Shown here piece by piece: positions 1-8,735 of a stretch of DNA of 19,988 nucleotides (positions are counted from its first letter, which is position 1; each line of letters starts with the position of its first letter). The DNA lies in contig MU633906.1 of NCBI GenBank assembly GCA_026770595.1, positions 1 to 19,988 of the forward strand. Reading direction: 5' to 3'. The notes beneath the pieces were generated by a model. The model was not told where the DNA came from and did no database searches. It worked only from the letters and a program-made list of their open reading frames with translations. Both the position numbers and the translations under genes were made by a program. This DNA comes from Ochromonadaceae sp. CCMP2298. Its lineage: Eukaryota; Sar; Synurophyceae; Ochromonadales; Ochromonadaceae.

Positions 1-560
1 CAGCAGCACCGCCACACCGTTGTCCGCACCGCTACGAGAAGAGGCGGAGAGGAGAGGGGGAGAGGAGAGGGGGAGAGGAGAGGGGGAGGAGGAGGAGGAA
101 GGTTACACGAACACTGTTAGAGGCTCGGGTATTCGACACAGACTCAGCGAGGGAGAAAAATCACCTGAGTATGACCAGGTCTCCGTCGTACTCTACGGAT
201 AGCGCGGTGATGGGCCGTGCCAGCACCTGCGCGGACTTCACCAGCTCGCCCGACAGGTTCACCACATGGAGATAGCCCCGCTCAGTGCCCAGCACGATGT
301 TGTCCGTCTCCAGACGCACCACCGTCACGCTCTCCTTCTCCACGATGTCCTGCAGCGCACCCTGGAGCGGCGGTGGGTAGTGGGGGAGGAGGCGTATCGA
401 CGAGAGGGTCAGGGGCGGGGAGTGGGGATGGGGCGACAGAGGGGCGCAGATTACACGCAGAGTCGTAAAGGACATCACAGAGAGCACTGCACAGATGCCT
501 TTTGGATGGTCACTGTGGTTGCCTTACCTCAATTCGTTCGTACTTCAGCACATCATCCAT
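1..560 (-). CDS. VPS41: VPS41-like HOPS/AP-3 tethering subunit, N-terminal part (partial)
   Basis: Exons on the minus strand: 560-528, 361-165, and 31-1, running off the window. The joined protein starts MDDVLKYERIE, continues GALQDIVEKESVTVVRLE and then LGTERGYLHVVNLSGE, and crosses the second splice as DLVILSGADNGVAVLL. The LKYER start, the LGTxxGxxxxxxxxG strand and the DGD...S..DNG pattern fit the first WD40/beta-propeller blades of VPS41, the HOPS subunit for late endosome-vacuole fusion (established for the family). Introns are 362-527 (gtaagg...ccag) and 32-164 (gtgatt...gtag); all junctions keep frame. Known VPS41 proteins usually begin with an acidic tail before LKYER. Here only four residues precede it, so an upstream non-coding or coding exon may be missing. 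The gene shares a 398-bp divergent upstream region with the gene at 959. VPS8 or another beta-propeller trafficking protein is the main alternative. Confidence 0.8.
51..89. repeat. 13-bp purine tandem repeat inside VPS41 intron 2
   Basis: Three near-perfect copies of GGAGAGGGGGAGA lie at 51-63, 64-76 and 77-89, flanked by further GA-rich sequence. On the gene's sense strand (minus) this is a pyrimidine tract just upstream of the acceptor at 32-33, so the repeat probably doubles as the polypyrimidine tract of the 3' splice site. Confidence 0.75.
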
Positions 561-958
561 CGTGCCGCGTGAAGGCCCGCAGGGGGTCACGGGAGAAGCC
601 GAAGCGCAGCTGATCTCTGCCCCCACTCCTCCGCGGTGGAGGTGGTGACGGTCGAGAGGCTCAGCGATTGACGCGACTGCCGCGATTGAAGCAGTTGGCT
701 TGCTTGAGCTAAGCCAAGGTGCTGGAGCTCAAGGGAGCCTTAGATATCAGGGAGATCTCTTCAGGATTTGGGTTTTGTAAAGTAGTGTGGCAGGTTGCGC
801 AATAAAACCCACTTTTTGGGCGTTTTTTTCTTCCTTACGCGAGGACCTGCTGCTGGTGTCCGGTGTGCTGCTGGTGTTGTGAAGAGAGCTCTTGTCCCAT
901 TCAGCTCACGCCGCCTCCAGAAAGAACGAGCGAGTGGTTAGAGAGAAGCAGCAACGCG
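561..958. other. Divergent intergenic region between VPS41-like gene and gene at 959
   Basis: These 398 bp must hold the promoters and 5' UTRs of both flanking genes. The stretch around 800-832 is relatively T-rich and contains a small inverted repeat, CCCA-CTTTT-TGGG (about 809-821), followed by a run of T. I see no convincing TATA box, no ORF that continues into either gene, and no RNA gene. Confidence 0.5.
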
Positions 959-2827
959 ATGTCGGCCCCCATGTCGAGCGAAGAGGCCGTGGAGCACTAC
1001 ACCAACCAGGAGTTCCTGCGCCTCTACAACAAATACAACAGAGAGCTCCTGCTGCAGCATTTTCTGCTTATCGCCGCGGCGGGCGACGAGGTGTGGACGA
1101 AGATCCAGGAGGGCAAACTGACGATGACAGAGCAGCGGGATATGATGTACGTTAAGTACCTTGAGTGGCTGGGCAGGGTCGCAGAGGAGTTCCCCAGCGT
1201 GAAGCGGCCCATAGACGTGGCGGAGGAGTGGTGGCGGCTCATGCTGCTGGCCTACGAGCGTAAGCCTGTGACTGGCAAGTCACTCTGGCGCAAGTTCAAG
1301 GAAGACACGCGCAACCCAGTGATGTCCTACTACAACGCGCACTGGCTTAAGCCTGCAGAGGAGCCAGGAGCCCCGGGACACGCACAGGCGCTGGAGGTGG
1401 GCTTCCGGGCAGTGCGAAGAGGCGTGTGGGCGAACTTGGGGCACAGGCCAGAAGACTTTGTTCCTGAGAGTGCCTGGCTGCCCAAGCAGTGGTACGCATG
1501 GAGACACTGCGGATACCCAGGCAGAAACCTCAAATCCATGCAGGGTCGCATAAGCGGGGGCTCGGGGTGGTCTGCGGGCCCTGGGGAGGGCGTGCAAGGA
1601 CCGGCGGCGCAGTGGGCGGAGGGTGTGCAGGGGGCGCAGGGGGCAGTAGCGGACGCCGCCGTGCCCGTGGAGGACGAGGCGGATGACAACGCGGCGGCGC
1701 GTGCGGTCGGCAGCAGTAATAGCAGCGGCAGCGACAGCAGCAGCAGAAATGGCATGTCAGCCGTGGGTGGCAGCAACCAAACAGCAGAGGTCGGGTCTGA
1801 GCCTTTCGCACAGGCTTTGGGCGACGCTGCGGCTGAGGCGGGATTTACAGGCACCCGCGGGCGCGGGCCGTCCGTTGCGAAAGCCAACCAGCGCCTGCTC
1901 GCTGCAGCCTCCACGATGTCCTCCCGCGCTCCCAGCGCAGGCACTGGTACTGGCACTGGCACCGCCCTGATCCCCAGCCTGGGCCTGGTACCGCCCAGCC
2001 TGGGCGGCACTATCACTGTCACTAGCAAAAGCACTGCGGCGATGGCGGTGGCGGTGGCGGATCTGCAGGCAGTGACGGAGCGCACGCTGCTGGCGGTGGC
2101 GCAGCTGGCGGGGGCGGTGGGCACCTGGACGCAGCTGACGGCGGACACGGAGGACGCAGCGGAGACCACTCGCTACGCCGCCACCACCACGCGCCTGCAG
2201 ACTGCGGCCAGTCTCGCTGCGGAGTTCGGAGACATGCAGCGCGCAGAGAGCTTCAAGGTACAGCAACCTCCCCCCCTCCCCTCCCCATCCCCTCCTTCGC
2301 CACTGCCTTCTTCGCATATTCTTGACTTGAATGCTACTGCCATCATCTCACCCTGCCCCGTTTCTGTCCCTGCTCTCGCATATCTCATCTCTCATCTCTT
2401 ATCTTTTTTCTCTCTCATCTCATCTCTCATCTCTTCTCGCTGCTCCCTCATACCTGCTCAGCGTCAGCTCTACGAGCACGTGTCGGTCCCACTGCCGGAG
2501 AGGAAGCGATCGCGCACAGGGCCAGAGGTGGCGGGTGTGGCGCAGATTGAAGCCAGCAGCAGCGGTGGGGGCTGGCAGGGATCTTTCGGCGCCACGGCAA
2601 ATATGCAGGGAGCTTTCATAGGCAGGGATCTCAGGGAGCTTTATATGCACGGACCCACTGGCGCCGGTAGCGCGGGGGTGGACGCAACTGCGCAAACCCC
2701 GCTCCTGCACCAGGCCCCTCTCAACCCGATCAGCAACCAGACAGGCAGCGGAGTAGGAGAAGGGGGCGGTGCGGAGGGCAGTGGGGCCGCCAGCCATCTC
2801 CTCGCACCGGGCTCCATGCTCTCGTAG
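959..2827 (+). CDS. Unrecognised protein with Trp-rich N-terminal domain, 554 aa
   Basis: Exons 959-2257 and 2462-2827; the intron at 2258-2461 starts gtacag and ends ctgctcag after a long CTCATCT-type pyrimidine tract. The joined sequence reads RAESFK then RQLYEHVSVPLPERKRSRTG. The start is the first in-frame ATG (MSAPMSSEEAVEHY). Residues about 8-190 look like a folded, mostly helical domain with many tryptophans (VWTKIQ, YLEWLGR, EEWWRLML, SLWRKF, AHWLKP, LPKQWYAWRHCGYPGRN). I do not recognise this family. Residues about 195-360 are low complexity (Gly, Ala, Ser, a GTGTGTG run). Residues about 370-445 form an Ala/Thr-rich helical segment leading into the basic cluster RKRSR (447-451), which could be a nuclear localisation signal. 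The tail is Gly/Ser-rich. No function is assigned. The intron is 204 nt with no in-frame stop, so a retained form would also be translatable. Confidence 0.65.
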   Translation: MSAPMSSEEAVEHYTNQEFLRLYNKYNRELLLQHFLLIAAAGDEVWTKIQEGKLTMTEQRDMMYVKYLEWLGRVAEEFPSVKRPIDVAEEWWRLMLLAYERKPVTGKSLWRKFKEDTRNPVMSYYNAHWLKPAEEPGAPGHAQALEVGFRAVRRGVWANLGHRPEDFVPESAWLPKQWYAWRHCGYPGRNLKSMQGRISGGSGWSAGPGEGVQGPAAQWAEGVQGAQGAVADAAVPVEDEADDNAAARAVGSSNSSGSDSSSRNGMSAVGGSNQTAEVGSEPFAQALGDAAAEAGFTGTRGRGPSVAKANQRLLAAASTMSSRAPSAGTGTGTGTALIPSLGLVPPSLGGTITVTSKSTAAMAVAVADLQAVTERTLLAVAQLAGAVGTWTQLTADTEDAAETTRYAATTTRLQTAASLAAEFGDMQRAESFKVQQPPPLPSPSPPSPLPSSHILDLNATAIISPCPVSVPALAYLISHLLSFFSLISSLISSRCSLIPAQRQLYEHVSVPLPERKRSRTGPEVAGVAQIEASSSGGGWQGSFGATANMQGAFIGRDLRELYMHGPTGAGSAGVDATAQTPLLHQAPLNPISNQTGSGVGEGGGAEGSGAASHLLAPGSMLS

Positions 2828-3169
2828 CTGCTGTGTATTGACCGCGTGTGTGAGCTTGTGTGGTGTTGTACCTACTGTAATGCGAAAACGAACCCCGCAT
2901 GAAATTCCCGAATTACGCCATGGTTGAAATTTGTTAAATGTCAGGTGGGACGATCTCATGGTCATGACGTTCTATACGACATATGAGACATACAGCATAT
3001 CACATACTGCATATCACATACTGCATAGCCTCTGACAATACTGGTACCAGAGCGGTGATATTATTTGCCTATTTGTGGCTAATTTGTGCCTATTTGAGGT
3101 TGGTGGGTTGTGATGCGACTGTGGAGTGTCGGCACCCTACTTTGTTGATGCCAGAGTGGCCTGTACTAT
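2828..3169. other. Convergent 3' intergenic region
   Basis: This 342-bp stretch lies between two stop codons facing each other (genes at 959 and 3170-8235). It holds both 3' UTRs. A TGTAA sits at 2876-2880, about 50 nt after the stop of the plus-strand gene, but I cannot show it is a polyadenylation signal. The region is more AT-rich than its flanks and includes a short tandem repeat (2996-3023). No gene is seen. Confidence 0.55.
2996..3023. repeat. 14-bp direct tandem repeat, two copies
   Basis: CATATCACATACTG occurs at 2996-3009 and again at 3010-3023, followed by a partial CATA. It lies in the convergent 3' region. No role is evident. Confidence 0.7.
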
Positions 3170-6100
3170 TTATGATATTAGAGGGCTGGGAGGGTGGTAG
3201 ACCCGCTCCGTGCTCTCCGCGGATACGTACTGTAGTTGCACGCACCAAGCCCGCTCCAGCAGCCGCAGCGTGCTCAGCAGCAGTCTGTGGCTAGACCAGG
3301 CGCTGTGGGTCTGCTCTGCTGCCACCACGTCCTCTGCTATGGGCACTGGGGCCTGCTTTCCTCCCTGCTGCTCCCACTGGGCAGTAGGAGTGGAGCCACC
3401 CGAGTCGCGCTCTGGGGGCGCAGAAGGAGAGAAGTCGTCGCCCGCATCAGCAGTAGCGTCGGCAGGGAGCAGCGGGTCCAGCAGCTCGCCCTCTGCCCCC
3501 TGTGCTCCAGCGTCCTCTGCCAGGTCCAGGTCCAGGCCCAGGCCGAGCCTCTGCAGGGCGCGGGTCTCGCTGCGCCTGTCTCCATCCCCGCTGACGCTGA
3601 TGCTGTTGCTCTTTCCATCTCTGGAGAGGGCCTCTCTGGATATGGATCGCAGCAGCTCCTTCATCGAAGGCGAAGCAGTGCCCAGGGACATGTGCATGTG
3701 CAGCACCTCTGCCTGCGCAGATAGGCTGAGGCGCCTCTTCACTGCGGCGTTGGTGATGGCCAGCAGGGGCAGCACCACCACGATCAGCAGAGCCGCTGCC
3801 ACGAATATCACCCAGCAGTTCTGAGAGGGGGAGAGAGGGGAGGAGAGAGGGGAGGAGAGAGGGAAACGTTAGAGGCATCGGAGATAAACGATAGCAAACA
3901 CTGACAGAGGCAGCGCTCACCTCCCCCAGCGTAGCCACCACGTCGAAGCACACGTCGTCCCCGCCCAGCAGCGGGTCCAGGTACTCAGCAAGGAGGACGT
4001 TGATGGCGTCGCAGCTGTCCCCCACTATGAATATCACGAACTGTTGGATCTCCAGCAGTGCGGCGGCGATAGCGATGCAGAACACATCCAGGGCACTCCA
4101 TGCGTTGCACACCTCTGCCAGCACCATGAGAGATCGCTGCTGTTGAAGAGTCAAGGGCACCAGCCACAGCAACGCGCAGGCCAGCAGAGTGGCTAGCGGC
4201 ATGGCCTGTCCGAAGAGGAAGAAGGAGGCCTGCATCCAGCGAACCGCGAATGAGTGCGGCGTGCCCGAGTGGTAGGGTATACTGGTGCCTACCGTGGTCA
4301 GGCTGTAGTTGACGTCCTTCTGGTCCTTCAGCAGCAGCCCCACCATGCCCTTAAACTCGAACCCCATGGTGTCCAGCAGAGTGCCCGCCAGCACGAACAG
4401 AGCAGTGGTCAGCAGGACCAGGGTCACCAGCGCAGTCCCCAGGTGCGTAACGGTCACCAGCATCGTGCAGGCAGGAACACTAGAGGTGTGGGTGCGCGGG
4501 TCAGACACAGGACGCAGGGCATCGCCCCCGACCAGCGCCCACTCCTCTCCCTCCTCAATCCCCTCATCCTCCTCGCTCTTGCCCGCACCGCACAGGGGCA
4601 CCGCGCATCCCCCCTTGTGCAGCTGGAGCACGTCCTCCCGAGTGAGCTGCACCTCGTAGACCAGCGACGCCAGGCTCTCCCTGGGGCACAGCTCCTCCCG
4701 CAGCAGCAGCACCTTTGGTTCCACCACTAGTCTGTGGCAGGCGAGGATGATGTGGCCAATGCCCAGAGAGACCATGGTGGCCAGCAGGAAGGAGTAGAAG
4801 CCCCACTTGGGCAGCACGGTCACGTAGACGGAGATGCCCTTGCCTATGAAAAGCTCGAAGTAGAAGGCGCACAGCATCAGCACCATCACCTGTGCGTCGT
4901 TCGTGAGTCAGTGTGTGTCAGTGGGAGAAGGGGGTTGTGCAGGGAGGAGGGAAGATAAAGGTAAGTGGTGTGCGGGAGACGGAGGGGGTATGGCTTGAGA
5001 CGGGCGAAGTGGAGTATGGGGAGTGGTGCACTCACGAAGAAGTCTATGAGGGACCACTTGCCCAGCACGTCCAGCACCACCAGAGTAGACTCCCTCGTGC
5101 TCACGTTCAGCAGCTTGGGCGGCACCGTCCACGCGGCTATGGGTGAGAGAAAGAGGAGAGAGGAAAGAGGAGAGAGAGAGAGCGTGAGTGGGTAAGTGGG
5201 TGTGTGGGCGTGGGCGGATTAGTTTAGAGGAGGATTATGATGCAACGGAGACACGGACAGCTGTTGTGACTGTGTCTGTAAGTATCATAGTGTGCCTCAC
5301 CTAGCATGGCCAGCAGCTTGATGTAGGGCCAGGCGCCGGAGAAGAAGAGGATCAGGATGGCAAGTGGGTACACCTTGGCGTTCCACATGTCGAGTACTGT
5401 GTTGCCTAGCCCGAAGTCGAACACGGAGCCTGGCTCGATGACCTTGGGCCCCAGCACCACCTTGACCATCACGGAGACGGCGTCGGGCGTGAGGTTGGAG
5501 TTGATGAATAGCGCCACGTCTCCCAGCAGCACGAGGGGGATGGACCAGCGCACCCAGGCGGGGATCTGCTTGTGGAAGATCAGCGCGTGCGAGAAATCGT
5601 ACTTTTCCCACAGACCACCCGCCCCCTCCGCCGCCTCTTCGTTGTCCGCGTCGCCGTTCATCTTGCCACCCGAAACATCCAGGCGGCCCCAGTAGTTATA
5701 TGCGGCCATGAGCAGCAGCAGGGAGCTCAGGCAGCCTACCACCACGATGAACAGCTCCCACTGCCAGGCCAGAGAACCGCCGCCATCGTCCCCAGAGGTC
5801 GGCTCGTCAGGGACAGGAGTGGGAGGCACGCCCCCTGCTGCGCATGTGGTCTCTGCGATTGACAGCTCCTGAGCGATTCTCTCGTTGATCTCGGCCAGCT
5901 TGGAGCTGCGGCCCAGCAGGGACAGAATGCCAGACAGGAAACGAGTAACGTTGCGCTGCTGCCCCCCCTGCAGCAGCAGCTCCGCGTCCGTCAAAGATAG
6001 GCTGACGTTCTTCAAGGCCAGCACACCCACCGAGGCGCCCACACAGCCCAGCGTGCCCATCTGTCCGTACTGCGTGTCCCTCAGCACGTCCTTGTCCACC

Positions 6101-8235
6101 CGCACCTCTGCGTCCAGGTACAGGCTCAGGTTGGACATGCGCAGCTCCATGCCGAACGTGGAGAGCGCCTCCGCCATCACGCCAGTCAGCTTGCTGCCGC
6201 CCCCCGCATTGGCGCTGCCAGCACTGGTGCGCTGTCTGGAGTACCCGAGGTCCGCAGCGTGCCTGCCCAGCAGCTGCATCTGCTTCAGCGCCTGCTGCGG
6301 CGAGTAGGAGAGCAGCAGCTCGAAGGGGTTGCAGGCCGCACTGCTGGCTAAGGGACAGAAGCCCAAAGAGACTAGGTTCTCCAGATCGTAAGGATGCGCC
6401 AGCACACCGTCGGACGCTGTGGCGGGGCTGGGTGCGAGCAGCTGCAGTGCGTAGAAGCTGTTGAGGCCCGCCAGCTGCACCTGCACCACGCTGGTGTTGA
6501 GAGTCACCGCACCTGTGCCGTTGGTGGCGCAAGTGAGGATCTCGTTAACCCCCTGGTAGCCCAGGAGGTCGTTGACCAGGTAATCCACTGCAGTCACCAG
6601 CGAGCTGTCCGCCCACACGATGTAGTCTGTCTGGTCGTCGTAGGGCAGGTGCGTCAGACAGGGCGCCGACTGCTTGCCCTGCGCGATAGAGGCGGCGGCC
6701 TGCTCGTTGAAGGCGGCCCTCAGAGGGCCCTGCAGCGCGCCGTTGATCAGATCCGTGAGCAGATCCCCGAAGCCCTGTGGCGAGATGAGCAGCAGCAGGG
6801 CGTTGTCCACCAGCGCCACGATGTCCTTCTCCAACTCCCCCGCACTGCCCAGCACCTGCACCGCCTGCAGCTGCGTGACGCGGGTGTGCAGCTGCAGTTC
6901 CGAGATGCTCACCTGCTGCAGTGCGGAGAACCAGCATGCCTTGGAGCCTAGCTGGTCTAGGAAGTATGACTGCAGGAGGTACTGGTCCGCCACCACGTCC
7001 AGGTCCAACAGAAACCACACCTCCTCCAGAGACAGAGTCGCGCGCAGCTTCTCCACGTAGGTGTGGCGGGGGTCGGAGGGCGCGTGCGCAGGCACGATGA
7101 GCACTTGCAGCTCCAACTCCACAGTGAGGTTCTGCAGCGCTGCCTGTGTGCGCAGGGTGAGGTTGAGGCCGGCCACTGGCTCCAGCACCTGCACTGAGCT
7201 AAGAGTGTCCAGCCCGCGCACCTGCAGCCCCGTCAGAGAGACAGAGGAGTTGTACCCTTTAGGGAGGCCGTCCTGCTGGAAGATCACCACGGTCGTGGGC
7301 AGAGGGACGCGCACTGCTTCGCTGCTACTAGCACCACCCATGCTGCTGCCAGGACCCAGACCCAGCGAGAATAGACGCTGCAGCAGCGCCAGCCCCAGTC
7401 CCTCTTCACCGCCCAGCGCGCGCCCCACACGGCTCATGCCCCTTTCGCCAGAGCTAACGCTGTCCGATCCGAATATGCATTTCAGGAATCCCCTGAGGTC
7501 GCTGAGGCCCTCCACTATAGACAGCAGGCCCTTGAGCTTGGACACGATGGAGCTGCCCCAGGACACGTAGTGCGGCTGCCACAAAGGCGGGGCAGAGGCT
7601 GTGGAGTTGAGGATGGTCAGGAGAGCGGGATCCAGCTGCGTCTGAATGAACTGCGTAACGTTGGTGGCTACGATGGTGGGAATGTTGGAGCAGAGCAGCG
7701 TCTGGAAGGCCTTCTCGATTATGGCGTCCAGAGCACCAGCCAGGTCGTCTAGTAGACCCCCTGAGAAGGATACGTCCACCACCATCGAGGAGACTTCGCA
7801 GAAAGGCACAGCGGCTGAGACGGGGATCTCGCCCTCCTTGCCGACGAAAAGGGACAGAGCGAAGTCGGTCTGGTTGACGAGGGCAGTGGCGGTGCCCTCG
7901 ATCAGTCGGCCGTACTTGTAGTTGCCAGAGCAGAAGGTGCCCAGCCCCGTAACGCCCACATCTAAGGTTGTGGGGGACACGTAGGCAGAGGGGAGGCTGT
8001 CCAGAAAGATGCCCTGGCAAAGGAATTCAGTTATGCACAACTCTTTTCCATTCAAATCCTCACAGATGTCCGGGATCGGAATAACGACTGTCTCCAGGTA
8101 ACAGTGCAGAGGGTCAGCACACTTTCCCCTCACAAGCGGACTGCAATCCAGTTGCAGCACAAGAAACAAGGCCCACGCCCACAAGCTGCCCATTTTACCC
8201 TTACGTTGATTTCCTACGTGGTGCTTGCTCGCCAC
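3170..8235 (-). CDS. TULIP-like ectodomain fused to tandem PqiA/LetA-like membrane modules, 1551 aa
   Basis: Exons 8235-5301, 5136-5036, 4889-3921 and 3820-3170, all with GT-AG junctions and continuous frame. Residues 15-37 form a signal peptide (core WALFLVLQL); Met15 is an alternative start. Residues about 39-825 are an ectodomain with 11 N-glycosylation sequons and an N-terminal Cys cluster. Its beta-rich stretches are each followed by a long amphipathic helix (about 158-205, with VSFSGGLLDDLAGALDAIIE then CSNIPTIVATNVTQF; about 468-513; about 762-792), as in TULIP/BPI-type lipid-binding proteins. A TM helix spans about 828-850. Two four-TM units follow. Unit 1 has NTVLDMWNAKVYPLAILILF, then AWPYIKLLAML and LGKWSLIDFFV. 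Unit 2 has FFLFGQAMPLATLL and AWSALDVFCIAI. The P/WPxxKLL and (G)xWSxxDxF motifs are those of PqiA/LetA, which in bacteria partner MCE proteins in lipid transport. No CxxC zinc ribbons precede the units. The linker between them is acidic, and a ~190-residue soluble C-tail follows. Lipid transport is inferred. The PqiA call is firmer than the TULIP call. Confidence 0.8.
3823..3866. repeat. Purine-rich tandem repeat at 3' end of intron 3 of the TULIP-PqiA gene
   Basis: Repeated GAGAGAGGGGAG-type units fill the end of the intron at 3821-3920. On the sense (minus) strand they form a (CTCCCCTCTCTC)n tract that runs straight into the acceptor. The CTAAC at 3872-3868 just upstream is a likely branch point. 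Confidence 0.6.
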
Positions 8236-8735
8236 CAGTTACAACTCAGACTTGAGCCACGGAGCAAAGGGGAGGGCGCGGCGAAGCTGCCAGTGGGGGT
8301 CGACGAGGTGCGCAAAGGATTGAGCCGCAGCACCAATCCCCCGGACTGCTCGACTTCCGCTATATTCTGAGTACTTGAGGTACTCGTAGGACTGTCTCAT
8401 CTAAATCCAACACTCCCTCCCTTCTCCCAAAGGGTAAGTTAGCTTCAACAAGGGCGGTTGAATTTCTGTACCACTATATATGCGTGTAAATCCGAGTCTC
8501 CAAGTACTTTTGTGCCAATTCCATCAAACGCCTCGGAAAGGGTTAACACACATAAGTAACGACCAACCAATGGCACACCTCCACCTCCACGGGGTTGCCT
8601 CTGGCATGTCTGCAATCTTGCTGCATCTTGCTTTCCTCTTGCACCAGGCAGCAGCGTCCGGGACACCTCGACATCTCATCCGCACGGCATTGATTGCTGG
8701 CCCGTTTTGCATTGGCGCGCGTATTGAGACCGACC
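8236..8735. other. Divergent promoter region between TULIP-PqiA gene and gene at 8736
   Basis: These 500 bp separate the two start codons. For the plus-strand gene there is a TATATA at 8475-8480 and a CCAAT at 8567-8571. For the minus-strand gene a TATATT at 8361-8366 lies about 126 bp upstream of its ATG. CATCTAAATCCAAC at 8398-8411 recurs exactly upstream of the transporter gene at 17447-17460. An ATG at 8480 opens a 132-codon frame overlapping the next gene out of frame; it has no visible domain and I do not call it. Confidence 0.5.
8475..8481 (+). promoter_or_regulatory. TATA-like element
   Basis: TATATAT lies in the divergent region, about 255 bp upstream of the ATG at 8736. The match is to a general eukaryotic TATA sequence only. 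Use by either gene is unproven, and a TATATA can occur by chance in an AT-richer spacer. Confidence 0.25.

Noticed and set aside
863-958. Upstream extension of the gene at 959 (MCCWCCEESS...)
   Set aside because: The extended frame starts with GTG, not ATG, and its residues are low-quality Cys/Pro/Ser sequence. The first true ATG in frame is at 959.
1330-2169. 279-aa minus-strand frame opposite the gene at 959
   Set aside because: It is Ala/Pro/Ser-rich, lies entirely within the sense exon, and has no domain or splice context. Long antisense frames are expected in GC-rich coding DNA.
5807-6532. 241-aa minus-strand frame overlapping the TULIP-PqiA exon in another frame
   Set aside because: Composition is Arg/Gly/Gln/Ala-rich without motifs. 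The overlapping frame has a signal peptide, sequons and TM segments in the right order.
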